Assembly: GCA_031180825.1 (NCBI GenBank) | Contig: JAPSLM010000003.1 | Location: 308,880-372,879 of the forward strand | Direction of reading: 5' to 3' | Length of the DNA: 64,000 bases | Origin: Paenibacillus sp. | GTDB lineage: Bacteria; Bacillota; Bacilli; Paenibacillales; NBRC-103111 | In this document: piece after piece, positions 55,132 through 63,880 of the stretch | Layout: every line of letters starts with the position of its first letter | Position numbering within the stretch: position 1 is the first letter of the stretch | Program-made: the position numbers and the translations under genes | The notes under the pieces: model-generated | What the model was told of the DNA's origin: nothing | The model's database searches: none | The model's input: only the letters and a program-made list of their open reading frames with translations

Positions 55132-56373
55132 ATGTTTAAGTATTTGGCGCCATCGGAGATGAAAAATGATTTTGTCTACGCCTTCGTTAGCAAAAAGCGG
55201 CTGGAATCGCTAAAACAGCATTTGATCGCGTGCAGGCAAGCGGCAAAAGAGGATGGGAATGGGGATTTGGATGGACTGCTGACCGAGGAGCTCTGGCGCG
55301 AGGCGAATCATCCGGTGCTCATTTATTGGATGAGCACAAGGCTGCTTCCTGCCTTTCAAGGCGGCCCGCCTTCGATGGAGGAAGCGCGGACTTTGCTTGA
55401 GCAATTCCCCCGTTTTTTTCTGATTCCGCTATGGAGCAGAGGGATTGCTTTGCCCCGCCTTCGCGTTCGGCTGGATGAAGAAGGCCATCTGTATTTTCCG
55501 GGACATCCCGTCCATCTTGCGCTTGGAAAAGAATACGCGGATGTCACGGTTGAAGTCGAGACGGCCGGCCAAACGGCCCGCCTCCGCACGAATCGCCTTG
55601 ATGCCGCCGTGCCGCTGCCGGAATTGCTGGATACCGCTTATGGAGAGTCTAAGTGGCTGAAGCGGCTGGACGTGTGGAGCGAGCGGACCGTCATGTTCGG
55701 AGGAGCCGATCCGCTAATAGACGAATTCCTCGGCGAAAAGCTGCCCCGGCTGGTTCAGGAATATGGCAAGCAGCCTGCGCCTTTCGAGCTGCTTGCCTCT
55801 CTCTCGCTTGGACAGCAATGGTATTATGCCAAAGCCATGAGCCTTATCAAGCAGTATTGGCCGAAAATGTACGGGGAGGCGGTCGGACATATCCGCATGA
55901 TCGCGCTGCTGAAGGGCGACTCCATTGGCGCGCTGACGCACTCCTGCTTCCAAGGAGGCATATTTCTGATGCACAGGGATGATCTGATGTGGACGGCGGA
56001 AAATTTGATCCATGAATTTGGCCACTCGCGATTGGATCAATTGTTCGAGCTGGACGATCTTATCGGCAATGGGGAAGAGGAACGCTACCGGTCTCCATGG
56101 CGGGACGACCCCCGTCCGGTGAAAGGGATCGTCCACGGCTTGTTCGTTTTCACGCGCATTGCCTTGTGGTACGAGCGGCTTCTGGCTTCCGGGGAGAAGC
56201 ACGGCGAAGTAAGAAGGAGATTAACCGTCGTCTTGCGCCAAGCGGGCGAGGCGATCGGCGTTCTCCGCTCGCATGCGGTGTGGACGCCGATCGGGCAAGG
56301 ACTCTTTGACGAGCTAGTCGGCGAATACGAACGCTTGGCGGCCATCTTCCCGCTCGGACGGGCAGTCGGCTAA
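55132..56373 (+). CDS. HExxH-type peptide-modifying protein (aKG-HExxH beta-hydroxylase-like)
   Basis: 413 residues from ATG 55132 (GAAGGAGGT upstream). The motif His294-Glu295-Phe-Gly-His298 (NLIHEFGHSRLDQLFEL) sits in the C-terminal part, as in HEXXH putative peptide modification proteins found in RiPP clusters with rSAM C-methyltransferases. Characterised members use the motif to bind iron and hydroxylate peptide beta-carbons with 2-oxoglutarate, not as proteases. The preceding FQGGIFLMHRDDLMWTAENL is typical. It closes the operon 2 bp after the MFS gene. Specific target residue unknown; protease function cannot be excluded. Confidence 0.82.
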   Translation: MFKYLAPSEMKNDFVYAFVSKKRLESLKQHLIACRQAAKEDGNGDLDGLLTEELWREANHPVLIYWMSTRLLPAFQGGPPSMEEARTLLEQFPRFFLIPLWSRGIALPRLRVRLDEEGHLYFPGHPVHLALGKEYADVTVEVETAGQTARLRTNRLDAAVPLPELLDTAYGESKWLKRLDVWSERTVMFGGADPLIDEFLGEKLPRLVQEYGKQPAPFELLASLSLGQQWYYAKAMSLIKQYWPKMYGEAVGHIRMIALLKGDSIGALTHSCFQGGIFLMHRDDLMWTAENLIHEFGHSRLDQLFELDDLIGNGEEERYRSPWRDDPRPVKGIVHGLFVFTRIALWYERLLASGEKHGEVRRRLTVVLRQAGEAIGVLRSHAVWTPIGQGLFDELVGEYERLAAIFPLGRAVG

Positions 56374-56408
56374 CATAATCCGTCGCTGAACCGGGCGAGC
56401 AAAAGAAC

Positions 56409-56455
56409 GGCCTGCGACCAGCAGCTTGGATAAGAAGCTGTCAACATCGCAGGCC
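56409..56455 (+). other. two-part stem-loop after the RiPP operon
   Basis: GGCCTGCGA (56409-56417) pairs with TCGCAGGCC (56447-56455) and encloses a second stem, CAGCTT with AAGCTG. No T-run follows. It may protect mRNA ends or belong to an unrecognised RNA. The gap 56374-56788 has no protein-coding gene. Confidence 0.5.
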
Positions 56456-56564
56456 TGATTGCATCGCCAAGCAGCTTCGCATAAGAATGCGGAAATGAAG
56501 AGGGATTACGGGATGATCGGGGCCAAATACCGGGGTCGATTTCGCATGACTAAGCTGTTAAGAC

Positions 56565-56613
56565 AAATGCAGCCCGCCTCCTAAGGGAGAACGGACTGCA
56601 TTTATTAGTTTTA
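56565..56613 (+). terminator. probable terminator of the RiPP operon
   Basis: AAATGCAG (56565-56572) pairs with CTGCATTT (56596-56603), extended by CCG/CGG, and followed by ATTAGTTTTAAT. Confidence 0.65.
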
Positions 56614-56788
56614 ATCCACAAATCCGACTGGATCAAATCCAGAATAGACCGTTCGCGGCGCAACGATCAAGCCGCTCCGCAGGAAACGACGGCAAAGGAA
56701 GAGAACGCAAGCACACAGCCGTAGCATACGATAACCGCTTCGCCGCCAAAGCTGCCTGACGCAATCCTGATAATCCGATGACTGCGCT

Positions 56789-56816
56789 TTGTCTCATTCA
56801 AGCCGTGTGGTATAAT
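56789..56816 (+). promoter_or_regulatory. sigma-A promoter of wecA/tagO
   Basis: TTGTCT (56789-56794), 16-bp spacer, TATAAT (56811-56816); transcription start about 45 bp before the gene. Confidence 0.75.
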
Positions 56817-56863
56817 GAGAAATCATAACCCATCGAATATTGACGGAATGTGGAGGGATTTTT

Positions 56864-57823
56864 ATTCTTTACATGGCAGCGTTTCTCATGTCGTTTACCA
56901 TCGTATTCCTGCTCATCCCCCCGCTGCGCCGCCTGGCGTTTCGCATCGATTTTGTGGACAAGCCCAAAGTCGATAACGAGAGGAAAATACATAGAGAACC
57001 GATTCCATTGACGGCCGGCCTTGCGATCTTCGCGGGGTTCGTGATCACCTACCTGTGCTTCGTGCGGGACGATTGGAAGCAGTCCGCCGCTATCCTCGCC
57101 GGATCGCTGCTGATTCTTGTCATCGGCATGGTGGATGACTGGTACAAAACCCACGGCAAGGAGCTCGCCGCTTGGCCCAAGCTGATCGTACAGCTCTCCG
57201 CAGCCGTCATCGTATACAGCTCCGGCGTCGTCTTCTACGGGTTCAACAATCCGTTCACCGGAAGCGACGTCATTCTGCCGGTCTGGCTGCAATTTTTTCT
57301 GACGGTCATGTGGATCTTCGGAGTAACGACCGTCATTAACTTTACGGACGGCATGGACGGGCTGGCCGGGGGCTTATCGGCGATTTCGGCGGTTACGCTG
57401 TTCGTTGTCGCGCTGGCCAAGGCGCAGTCCGATTCGGCGATGCTCGCCATCATCCTGGTCGGGGCGGCGTTAGCCTATTTGAAATATAACAAGCCTCCGG
57501 CCAAAGTGTTCATGGGCGACGCAGGCGCTACGCTGTTCGGCTTTCTGCTCGGCGTCATCGCCCTGGACGGGGCGTTCAAAGGCGCGACCGTGCTGTCGCT
57601 GCTCGTTCCGATTTTGGCGCTCGGCGTACCGATTTTCGACAACCTGTTCGTCGTGTTCAAGCGGATGCTGAACGGCAAGCCGATCTATCAGGCCGACGCC
57701 AGTCAGGCGCATTACCGATTGCTGCGCAGCGGTCTGAATCCGAAGCAAGTGGTGCTGTTTCTTTGCTTGATCAATACGTGCTTCAGCTTAACCTCAATCA
57801 TTTTATTATTGCTTACGGTCTAA
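56864..57823 (+). CDS. WecA/TagO-family undecaprenyl-phosphate GlcNAc-1-phosphate transferase
   Basis: About 320 residues, ten membrane helices of the MraY/WecA family. The Mg2+ and substrate motifs are present: VDKPKVDNERKIHREPIP, GMVDDWYK, NFTDGMDGLAGG and AKVFMGDAGATLFG. The enzyme makes undecaprenyl-PP-GlcNAc, starting wall teichoic acid or other secondary wall polymers. A GGAGGG at 56852-56857 is six bases before an in-frame ATT (56864), giving the family-like N-terminus (M)LYMAAF; the first ATG is 15 bases away (56873) and an upstream TTG (56840) has no ribosome site. ATT is therefore the best-placed start. Confidence 0.9.
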   Translation: MLYMAAFLMSFTIVFLLIPPLRRLAFRIDFVDKPKVDNERKIHREPIPLTAGLAIFAGFVITYLCFVRDDWKQSAAILAGSLLILVIGMVDDWYKTHGKELAAWPKLIVQLSAAVIVYSSGVVFYGFNNPFTGSDVILPVWLQFFLTVMWIFGVTTVINFTDGMDGLAGGLSAISAVTLFVVALAKAQSDSAMLAIILVGAALAYLKYNKPPAKVFMGDAGATLFGFLLGVIALDGAFKGATVLSLLVPILALGVPIFDNLFVVFKRMLNGKPIYQADASQAHYRLLRSGLNPKQVVLFLCLINTCFSLTSIILLLLTV

Positions 57824-57850
57824 TCTATCGCTTTATTAATATGGAAATTG

Positions 57851-57896
57851 CAGAACAAGCCCTGCCGCAAATTGCAGCAGGGCTTGTTCTGTTTTT
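57851..57896. terminator. bidirectional terminator between wecA/tagO and the dehydrogenase
   Basis: CAGAACAAGCCCTGC (57851-57865) pairs with GCAGGGCTTGTTCTG (57877-57891), a 15-bp perfect stem, followed by TTTTTG on plus. It separates two convergent genes. Confidence 0.9.
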
Positions 57897-57917
57897 GACC
57901 TTCTCCAATCCATCCGC

Positions 57918-58916
57918 TCAATAGGTAAGCAGCACGCCAAGCGTTTCCTTCGGGGCGCGAAGGTACGATTCATACGCCTCTCCCGCCCGGTCCACCGGAA
58001 GCTTCCTGGAGATCAGCGGCTTGATGTCGATCTTCCGCTCGCCGAGCAAACGGATATATTCGTGCATGTTGCGCCCTTCGGTCCAACGCACGAAGCCGAC
58101 CGGATAATCGACGCCCTCCTGCTCGTAAGCGGCGTCATACCGCCCCGGGCCGCCCGCACGGGCGATGCGCAGCTCCGCTTCTTTGGCGAACATGAGCTCC
58201 CGGGATAATTCCGCATGCATGTCCCCTACGATGACAATGCGGCCCCGGTCCCGCAGCCAGCCGAGCGACCGGTTCAACAGCTCCGCCCCGCCGCCGCCGG
58301 CGCACAGGACGACCGCATCCGCCCCTTCGACCAAATAATCCGCCCGCAGCGAAGCCTCCAGCTCGTCGTAGGAAGCAAACACCGTTTGAAGCCCTGAACT
58401 CCGGAGTATCGAGCATCGTTCCTCCAGCAAGTCCAGCGCGTATACCCGGTATCCCGCCGCTATCGCAATCTGGCAGGTGAGCTGGCCGAGAATACCCAGC
58501 CCGATGACCGCTACTTTGCTGCCGAATTGCAGCTCGGCCTGCCGCAGCCCGTGAATCGCAATCGCTCCGAGACCGACGAACGCCGCCTCCTCGGCCGGCA
58601 GAAAGTCCGGAAGCGGGACGGCCAGCGCTTTGGGCACGGCAAGCAGCTCCGCGTGCTTCACGTACGGAGCCCCATAGCAGGCGACCCGGTCGCCGGGACG
58701 AACATGCGTCACGCCTTCGCCGGTTTGGAGCACCGCGCCGACCGCGCTGTAGCCGAGCGAGACCGGAGTCGCGCCGGCCCGCTTCTTCATCTCGATCTCG
58801 GTGCCCGGGCTGATCGCCGAACATATCGTGCGAACCAGAATCATATTCCGCTCCACGACCGGCTCGGGCACTTGTCTGACCTCCGCCTCTCCGTTGATGG
58901 CGACTACTGCCCTCAT
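57918..58916 (-). CDS. zinc-type medium-chain dehydrogenase
   Basis: 332 residues of the MDR family: Rossmann core VAVIGLGILGQLTCQIAIAA and VLCAGGGGAELLNRSL, PGDRVACYG, and the N-terminal catalytic-domain stretch ISPGTEIEMKKRAGATPVSL. The usual four-cysteine structural zinc lobe is missing. Probably oxidises a sugar or polyol alcohol. It is the last gene of the sugar ABC operon and ATG 58916 follows AGAGGGGAG, so it likely processes the imported carbohydrate. Confidence 0.85.
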   Translation of the reverse strand: MRAVVAINGEAEVRQVPEPVVERNMILVRTICSAISPGTEIEMKKRAGATPVSLGYSAVGAVLQTGEGVTHVRPGDRVACYGAPYVKHAELLAVPKALAVPLPDFLPAEEAAFVGLGAIAIHGLRQAELQFGSKVAVIGLGILGQLTCQIAIAAGYRVYALDLLEERCSILRSSGLQTVFASYDELEASLRADYLVEGADAVVLCAGGGGAELLNRSLGWLRDRGRIVIVGDMHAELSRELMFAKEAELRIARAGGPGRYDAAYEQEGVDYPVGFVRWTEGRNMHEYIRLLGERKIDIKPLISRKLPVDRAGEAYESYLRAPKETLGVLLTY

Positions 58917-58961
58917 GATGGTCTCCCCTCTCTTTTTCCTTGCTTGTTTCTATTCGATCAA

Positions 58962-59774
58962 TTATTTCAGGCCGGACATCGTAATGCCTTCGGTGAAGTA
59001 ACGCTGGAAAAACAAAAAGATCAAGAACGTCGGGACGAACGAAATGACCGCCCCGGCCATTTCGAAGCCGAAATTGCCCTCCTTGGTCAACAAGGAAGCG
59101 AGACCCACGGTGAGCGGGAACATTTTCTCGGACGTCGTAAAAATAAGCGGCGTGAACAAATCGTTCCAGCACGAGATGAACGCAAACGTTCCGACGGTCG
59201 CCAGCGCCGGCTTGGCCAGCGGCACCATGAGCCGGAACAAGATTTTGAAATCCCCGGCCCCGTCGAGATAAGCCGCTTCTTCCAAGTCCTTGGGAATCGT
59301 CTGCATGAACTGCCGTACCAGAAATACGCCCATGATCGCCCACAGCTCCGGTACGATAATAGCGGAATACGTATTGATCCAGTGCACTTTGCTGAACATG
59401 ATGTATTTGGGAATGATCAGCATTTGATTCGGGATCATGACCATTGCCATAAAGCACCAGAAGATCGTTTCTTTGAACCGGAACTGCTTTTTGGCGAAAA
59501 TATAGCCGAGCACCCCGGCGAAAAACATCTGTGTCGCAACCGGCACCAAAGTAATGACGAGCGAGTTGAACAGCCAACGTGTCATGCTGCCGCTGCCAAA
59601 AATGTAACTATAGTTGTACCAGGTCGGCCGGTCGGGAATCCAAAAGGAAGGATCGGCGAGCGCCACATCCAGCTTTTTGAACGACCCGAGCACCATGACG
59701 ACAAACGGAAACATGAACACGATGCCCGCCAGCACGAGCGGGATATAGACCAGCGCTTTTCGCCCAGCCGTCAT
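58962..59774 (-). CDS. carbohydrate ABC permease, MalG/LacG type
   Basis: 270 residues, six membrane helices. The EAA loop EEAAYLDGAGDFKILFRLMV with Gly contacts the shared ATPase; FMQTIPKDLEEAAYLD is typical CUT1. Works with the MalF-type partner upstream and the binding lipoprotein. ATG 59774 follows AAGGAGG. No ATPase gene is in the cluster, so a common MsmX-like ATPase encoded elsewhere would be used, as in Bacillus. Confidence 0.93.
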   Translation of the reverse strand: MTAGRKALVYIPLVLAGIVFMFPFVVMVLGSFKKLDVALADPSFWIPDRPTWYNYSYIFGSGSMTRWLFNSLVITLVPVATQMFFAGVLGYIFAKKQFRFKETIFWCFMAMVMIPNQMLIIPKYIMFSKVHWINTYSAIIVPELWAIMGVFLVRQFMQTIPKDLEEAAYLDGAGDFKILFRLMVPLAKPALATVGTFAFISCWNDLFTPLIFTTSEKMFPLTVGLASLLTKEGNFGFEMAGAVISFVPTFLIFLFFQRYFTEGITMSGLK

Positions 59775-59801
59775 GCCGTCCGCCTCCTTTCTCCGCGAAG
59801 T

Positions 59802-60821
59802 TTAATGGTAGGATACGTCTTTGCCGAGAAATTTGCGCTGTAGGATCGAGATCGTGAAAACGATGAAAAAGAGCACATAGGCAAGCACGCTGCCGTAGCC
59901 GAAGCGCAGCGACGTAAAGCCTTCCTGATACAAGTAATACACGATCGTCAACGTCGAGTAATCCGGTCCGCCTCCCGTCAGCAGGAACGCGGAATCGAAG
60001 ATTTGGAACGATCCGATGGTCGTAATGATCGCCACGTAAAAATGAATCGGCAGCAGCAGCGGAAACGTGACGCTCCAGAACGTCCTCCAGCCCGTTGCGC
60101 CGTCCATCTTCGCCGCTTCGTACAGGTGGCCGGGAATCGACTGCAGCCCGGCGTAATAATACACCATCGTGCTTCCGCATACTTTAAAAATGCTCAAAGC
60201 GGCGAGCACCGGCAGCGCCTGCTTCGAATCGGAGAAAAAGAGCTGCGGTTCGATCCCCGCATAGCTGAGCAGATGGTTGACCACCCCGTAATCCGTGCCT
60301 TTGAACAGCCAGGCCCAGATGCCCGACAAGATGACGAACGAGGTGATGACCGGAAGGAAGAACATGCCCTTGAACAGTCCGGCCAGCTTGACTCTGGAGT
60401 AAACGAGCAGCGCCAAAATCAAGCCGAATGCCATCGTCGGCACGATATAATAGACCGAGAACAGCACGGTGTTCCAAATCGACCGCCAGGCCAGCTTATC
60501 CTGCAGGAACCGCTCCCAGTTGCCGAGTCCCGCAAAGGACGGCTCGCCGATCATCGGCCAATCCATGAAGGTCAGAACGAAGCTGAAGACGAGCGGGGCG
60601 AACTGAAATACGAGAAAATGCAGCAGTACCGGCAGCAGAAAAACATAGATAATGGCGTTCTTTTTCCAGCTCTGCGCGATCCGTCCGGACAGCGCGTTGC
60701 GATGATGGATATGCGAGTTTCGTACGGATTCCATACGGCGAATCGTCACCTCCGGCAGGTCCGAGGCGCAGGGAAAGGCGGCATCAGCCGGTGCCTCTCC
60801 CCGCGACTTTGGGTTTGGCAT
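59802..60821 (-). CDS. carbohydrate ABC permease, MalF/LacF type
   Basis: 339 residues, six helices preceded by an ~50-residue polar N-terminal extension. The EAA loop YEAAKMDGATGWRTFWSVTF is canonical CUT1. Its ATG 60821 overlaps the binding-protein stop (TAATG), implying translational coupling; a second ATG at 60734 with GGAGGT farther upstream would remove the polar extension and is an alternative start. Confidence 0.92.
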   Translation of the reverse strand: MPNPKSRGEAPADAAFPCASDLPEVTIRRMESVRNSHIHHRNALSGRIAQSWKKNAIIYVFLLPVLLHFLVFQFAPLVFSFVLTFMDWPMIGEPSFAGLGNWERFLQDKLAWRSIWNTVLFSVYYIVPTMAFGLILALLVYSRVKLAGLFKGMFFLPVITSFVILSGIWAWLFKGTDYGVVNHLLSYAGIEPQLFFSDSKQALPVLAALSIFKVCGSTMVYYYAGLQSIPGHLYEAAKMDGATGWRTFWSVTFPLLLPIHFYVAIITTIGSFQIFDSAFLLTGGGPDYSTLTIVYYLYQEGFTSLRFGYGSVLAYVLFFIVFTISILQRKFLGKDVSYH

Positions 60822-62104
60822 TACTTTTTCGCGTCGAGCTTAAGCGCTTCGGCAGCTGCATCGGCCGCCTGCTTCGGCGTCTTCTTGCCTTCCAGCATCG
60901 CGCCGAGCTCCGCTTGAATCTTGGGCATAAACCCGCGGGCGGCCGGATGGGAGATGCCGGGGATCGTCAGATCGGCGTACTTCATAAATTCCTTCATGTC
61001 TTGGTCGCCGCTATAAATGTCGCCCGCCGATTTGCGCACGGGCAAATAACCGGTCAATTTATTGAACGCCTTGGCCGTATCCGTGCTCGTCAGAAATTTG
61101 GCGAATTCGACGGCAGCGGCTTTATTTTTGCTCGTTTTCGAGACGACGAACATGCCTACCGTGCCGAAGCTCGCCTGCTTTTCCTTTTTCAGCGGCGGTC
61201 CGATGACATACGGTTTTTTCTGCGCTTTCAGCGTTGTCAGCGTCGAGCCTTGTCCCCAGACCGCCAGCATTTTGCCGGACAAAAATTCGGGGAACTGGTT
61301 GTCGTTGGAGATGGAGTCTTTCGGAATCCAGCCGTTGTCGTACATTTTCCTTACATACTCGAACGCCTGCACGCCTTTGTCATTGTTCAAAATAATGCTG
61401 CCTGCGTCGTCCACGACATTGCCGCCGCTCTGCCACAGCAACGGGTACAGCGTCGCATTGCAGCAGCCCGCGCCGCCCTCGAAATTACGCGCATACAAGC
61501 CTTGGGCTTTCGCCTTCTCGGCCCAGCGGTCGAATTCGTCCCAAGTCGTCGGCAGCTTCGCCGGATCTTCGCCGATCGCCTTGATTAAGTCCGGGTTATA
61601 GATCAGCGTCTGAACCTCCTGCAGGATCGGAAGCGCATACAATTTGCCCTGATAAGTCGCTCCGGCTAACGCTCCCTTGCTGAAATCGTCCGTTTGGATA
61701 TCTTTACTGTAGGCGTCAAGCGGCTCCAGTGCATTATTGCCGGCAAACTGCGGAATTTGATCCGGAAGCTGATAGAAGACGTCCGGACCGGATCCGGCGG
61801 CGAGCGCGGTCAATATTTTTTGCTCCCGGTTTTTCCACGGAATCTCTTCGTAGTTCACTTTTACGTCGGGATATTTCTGCTTGAACGCGGCAATCGTGTC
61901 GTTCCAGAACACTTTGAGCTGCTCCTTCTTATCGTCGCCGACATAGGGATGCGCCCATACGGTAATTTCTCCGGCCACCTTATCCCCTGCCGCGCCCGAA
62001 GCGGCTGCGTTGTCAGGGCTGCCCGAATCCGGGCCGCAGCCGGACAATACGATGCCGAGCGAAAGCACGGCCGGCAATACCATCGATGATGCACGTTTGG
62101 TCAT
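60821..62104 (-). CDS. sugar ABC substrate-binding lipoprotein
   Basis: 427 residues. Signal peptide with lipobox VLSGCG, Ser/Asp/Ala linker, then an SBP_bac_1 domain (EITVWAHPYVGDDKKEQLKV, WKNREQKILTALAAGSGPDV, QNFSN..). ATG 62104 follows GAGGAGGG; a longer frame to 62224 runs over the leader and is not protein-like. It captures an oligosaccharide or sugar for the permeases. Controlled by a strong promoter overlapped by a cre site and dyad. Confidence 0.93.
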   Translation of the reverse strand: MTKRASSMVLPAVLSLGIVLSGCGPDSGSPDNAAASGAAGDKVAGEITVWAHPYVGDDKKEQLKVFWNDTIAAFKQKYPDVKVNYEEIPWKNREQKILTALAAGSGPDVFYQLPDQIPQFAGNNALEPLDAYSKDIQTDDFSKGALAGATYQGKLYALPILQEVQTLIYNPDLIKAIGEDPAKLPTTWDEFDRWAEKAKAQGLYARNFEGGAGCCNATLYPLLWQSGGNVVDDAGSIILNNDKGVQAFEYVRKMYDNGWIPKDSISNDNQFPEFLSGKMLAVWGQGSTLTTLKAQKKPYVIGPPLKKEKQASFGTVGMFVVSKTSKNKAAAVEFAKFLTSTDTAKAFNKLTGYLPVRKSAGDIYSGDQDMKEFMKYADLTIPGISHPAARGFMPKIQAELGAMLEGKKTPKQAADAAAEALKLDAKK

Positions 62105-62277
62105 AGATGAGACCCTCCTCGCGAGTAGACTGAACTGACGGAACCATGACTTGATTCGGACCCACTGGATTTTGATCGACTGTTGAGACTGTTTACTATT
62201 GCGGACGGGCCGTCCTCCTTTCAACCATAAGAACCACCAATGATCCAGTTCATGGAAAAAGCGTTCTTCATCGTCTT

Positions 62278-62292
62278 CTAGATCATATCTGG
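62278..62292. promoter_or_regulatory. dyad operator of the sugar operon
   Basis: CTAGAT-CAT-ATCTGG, a near-perfect 15-bp dyad downstream of the -10 and near the start of transcription. A related site, CTGGTT-CTC-ATCTAG, lies at 63807-63821 before the GntR-type regulator. Shared half site CTAGAT (ATCTAG) suggests that regulator binds both. Confidence 0.55.
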
Positions 62293-62303
62293 TATTTATT
62301 TAT

Positions 62304-62332
62304 ACTATAACGGCGTTGGAAAGCGCTGTCAA
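62304..62332 (-). promoter_or_regulatory. sigma-A promoter with overlapping cre site
   Basis: Minus strand TTGACA (62332-62327), 17-bp spacer, TATAGT (62309-62304). On the plus strand GGAAAGCGCTGTCA (62318-62331) matches the CcpA cre consensus TGWAANCGNTNWCA at all defined positions but the first and overlaps the -35, so glucose repression through CcpA is likely. Confidence 0.75.
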
Positions 62333-62381
62333 CCTTCCCGGCAAAAATATGCGGGAGGACCGGGATGACGCGGCACGCATC

Positions 62382-62427
62382 AAAAAAGCCGTCGGGCTTT
62401 AGGACAGCGCCTCCTCAAGCCGACGGC
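62382..62427 (-). terminator. terminator of the GntR-SBP regulator
   Basis: GCCGTCGGCTT (62427-62417), within the last codons, pairs with AGCCCGACGGC (62398-62388), followed by TTTTTTG. Confidence 0.8.
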
Positions 62428-63775
62428 AAATCGTATCTTCCTCTTCCATCCGGGACCAGAACCATTTTAGCTCCCGGTGTATCGCATCCACCTGTCTCGC
62501 GTTCAAATGAATGTCCGTCGTCCAGCGGAACGACGGAATAATCTCGCGGTACATCAGGTAACGCGACGGATGCTTGACCGCTCCCTTTCCGCGCCACTCC
62601 GCAGCCTTCTTCATGCTCGGAATGCTGAACGTATTTTGACGGAGCGTCAGCTGAGCCGCTTCTCCCAGCAAGTAATCGATCAGCGTTCGCGCCGCTTCCT
62701 TTTGCTCCGAATGGCGGTTCATCCCCAGCGCGACCGAGAGCAGCAGCGTCCTCGGCTCGTTGAGGTACGGCAGCGGGGCCACGTCGAACGAAAAACCGGC
62801 CTCCCGGATATCGTTCAGGCTGAAATAGGTCGTCATGATCATCGACACTTTTTCCTGAAGGAACAGCGCTTCCGCATCGGCATCGTTCTCCGCCGCAAAC
62901 CACGGAAACACGCCTTCCTTATAGATCAGCTCGCGGCATTTGCGCAGGCCCTCCATCAGCTTCGTCCCGCAAAACACCGGACGCCCCTGCGTGTCGGAGC
63001 GGACCGAGTCCCCGCTTTGCAGCAAAAATACCGGCCACCGGTTCTGGGACAGAAAATAAAAATAAAACCCGAACCGTCCCCGCTCATCTGCGAGCCTCTG
63101 CGCCGTTTCGGTCAAATCGTCCCACGTCCAGCCGCTGTCCGGCTCCTCCAGCCCTTTTTCGGCAAAGTGATCGCGATTATAGCATAGCACGACCGGGGAA
63201 AACGCGAACGGCAGCGCCAGGCACCGGTCGCGATGCTTGAAGGCGCTCTGCAAAAACGGATACTGACCGCCCGGCGGGTCCATCGGCTCCAGCCATTCCT
63301 GCCGGCCGCTGTCGACTACATATTGGTAATCGGAATGATTGATCGTGAAGACGTCGATCATGCCGCCTTTCATATATTCCTCGATCGCCTGCGCGTAGTT
63401 ATCGTAAGGAAGAGCTACCGTCTGCACCCGGATATGCGGATAAGCCACATGAAAATCCGACAGCAGCCGGTTCAAGTCCATTTGCTCCATGACGGAGGCG
63501 TAATAACCCAGCTTGATCGTAACGCTGCCTTGGACTGCGGGGCTGCTGACCCGGTTGCCGACTCTCGGCACCTTCTCGATCAGCTGTTCGTCCACCAGCA
63601 TGTCCAATCCTTTGCGGACCGAATTTTTGCTGAGCTGGTACTGCTTGCCGAGCTCCACCTCGGACGGCAGATGCTCCCCGACGGAGAGCTTGCCGCTGAC
63701 GATATCTTCCCTGAGCTGGGCGACCATATGATCCAGGCGCTTATGAAACGTCGTGCGGCTGGGCTTTTTCGGCAT
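62399..63775 (-). CDS. GntR-type regulator fused to a solute-binding-protein domain
   Basis: 458 residues from ATG 63775 (GGGAGGGA upstream). Residues ~10-75 are a GntR winged helix (LREDIVSGKLSVGEHLPSEV then ELGKQYQLSKNSVRKGL). From ~85 on the protein has an SBP_bac_1-like fold (HVAYPHIRVQTVALPYDNYA, FFTINHSDYQ, WTWDDLTETAQRLADERGRF) but no signal peptide, so a sugar-binding module acts as an intracellular effector domain. It is next to and probably regulates the sugar ABC operon, sensing the imported ligand. Confidence 0.88.
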   Translation of the reverse strand: MPKKPSRTTFHKRLDHMVAQLREDIVSGKLSVGEHLPSEVELGKQYQLSKNSVRKGLDMLVDEQLIEKVPRVGNRVSSPAVQGSVTIKLGYYASVMEQMDLNRLLSDFHVAYPHIRVQTVALPYDNYAQAIEEYMKGGMIDVFTINHSDYQYVVDSGRQEWLEPMDPPGGQYPFLQSAFKHRDRCLALPFAFSPVVLCYNRDHFAEKGLEEPDSGWTWDDLTETAQRLADERGRFGFYFYFLSQNRWPVFLLQSGDSVRSDTQGRPVFCGTKLMEGLRKCRELIYKEGVFPWFAAENDADAEALFLQEKVSMIMTTYFSLNDIREAGFSFDVAPLPYLNEPRTLLLSVALGMNRHSEQKEAARTLIDYLLGEAAQLTLRQNTFSIPSMKKAAEWRGKGAVKHPSRYLMYREIIPSFRWTTDIHLNARQVDAIHRELKWFWSRMEEEDTICRRLEEALS

Positions 63776-63806
63776 CGCAATGTCCCTCCCTGCCCATTTG
63801 GATAAA

Positions 63807-63821
63807 CTGGTTCTCATCTAG
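63807..63821. promoter_or_regulatory. dyad upstream of the GntR-SBP gene
   Basis: CTGGTT-CTC-ATCTAG within the wider AAACT...AGTTT frame, 32 bp before the gene start. Shares ATCTAG/CTAGAT with the operator at 62278-62292; consistent with autoregulation. Confidence 0.5.
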
Positions 63822-63880
63822 TTTATATAATGGCGGGTTCCATGTCAATGAGCGCAAGCCGTATAAACCGATCCGATCGG

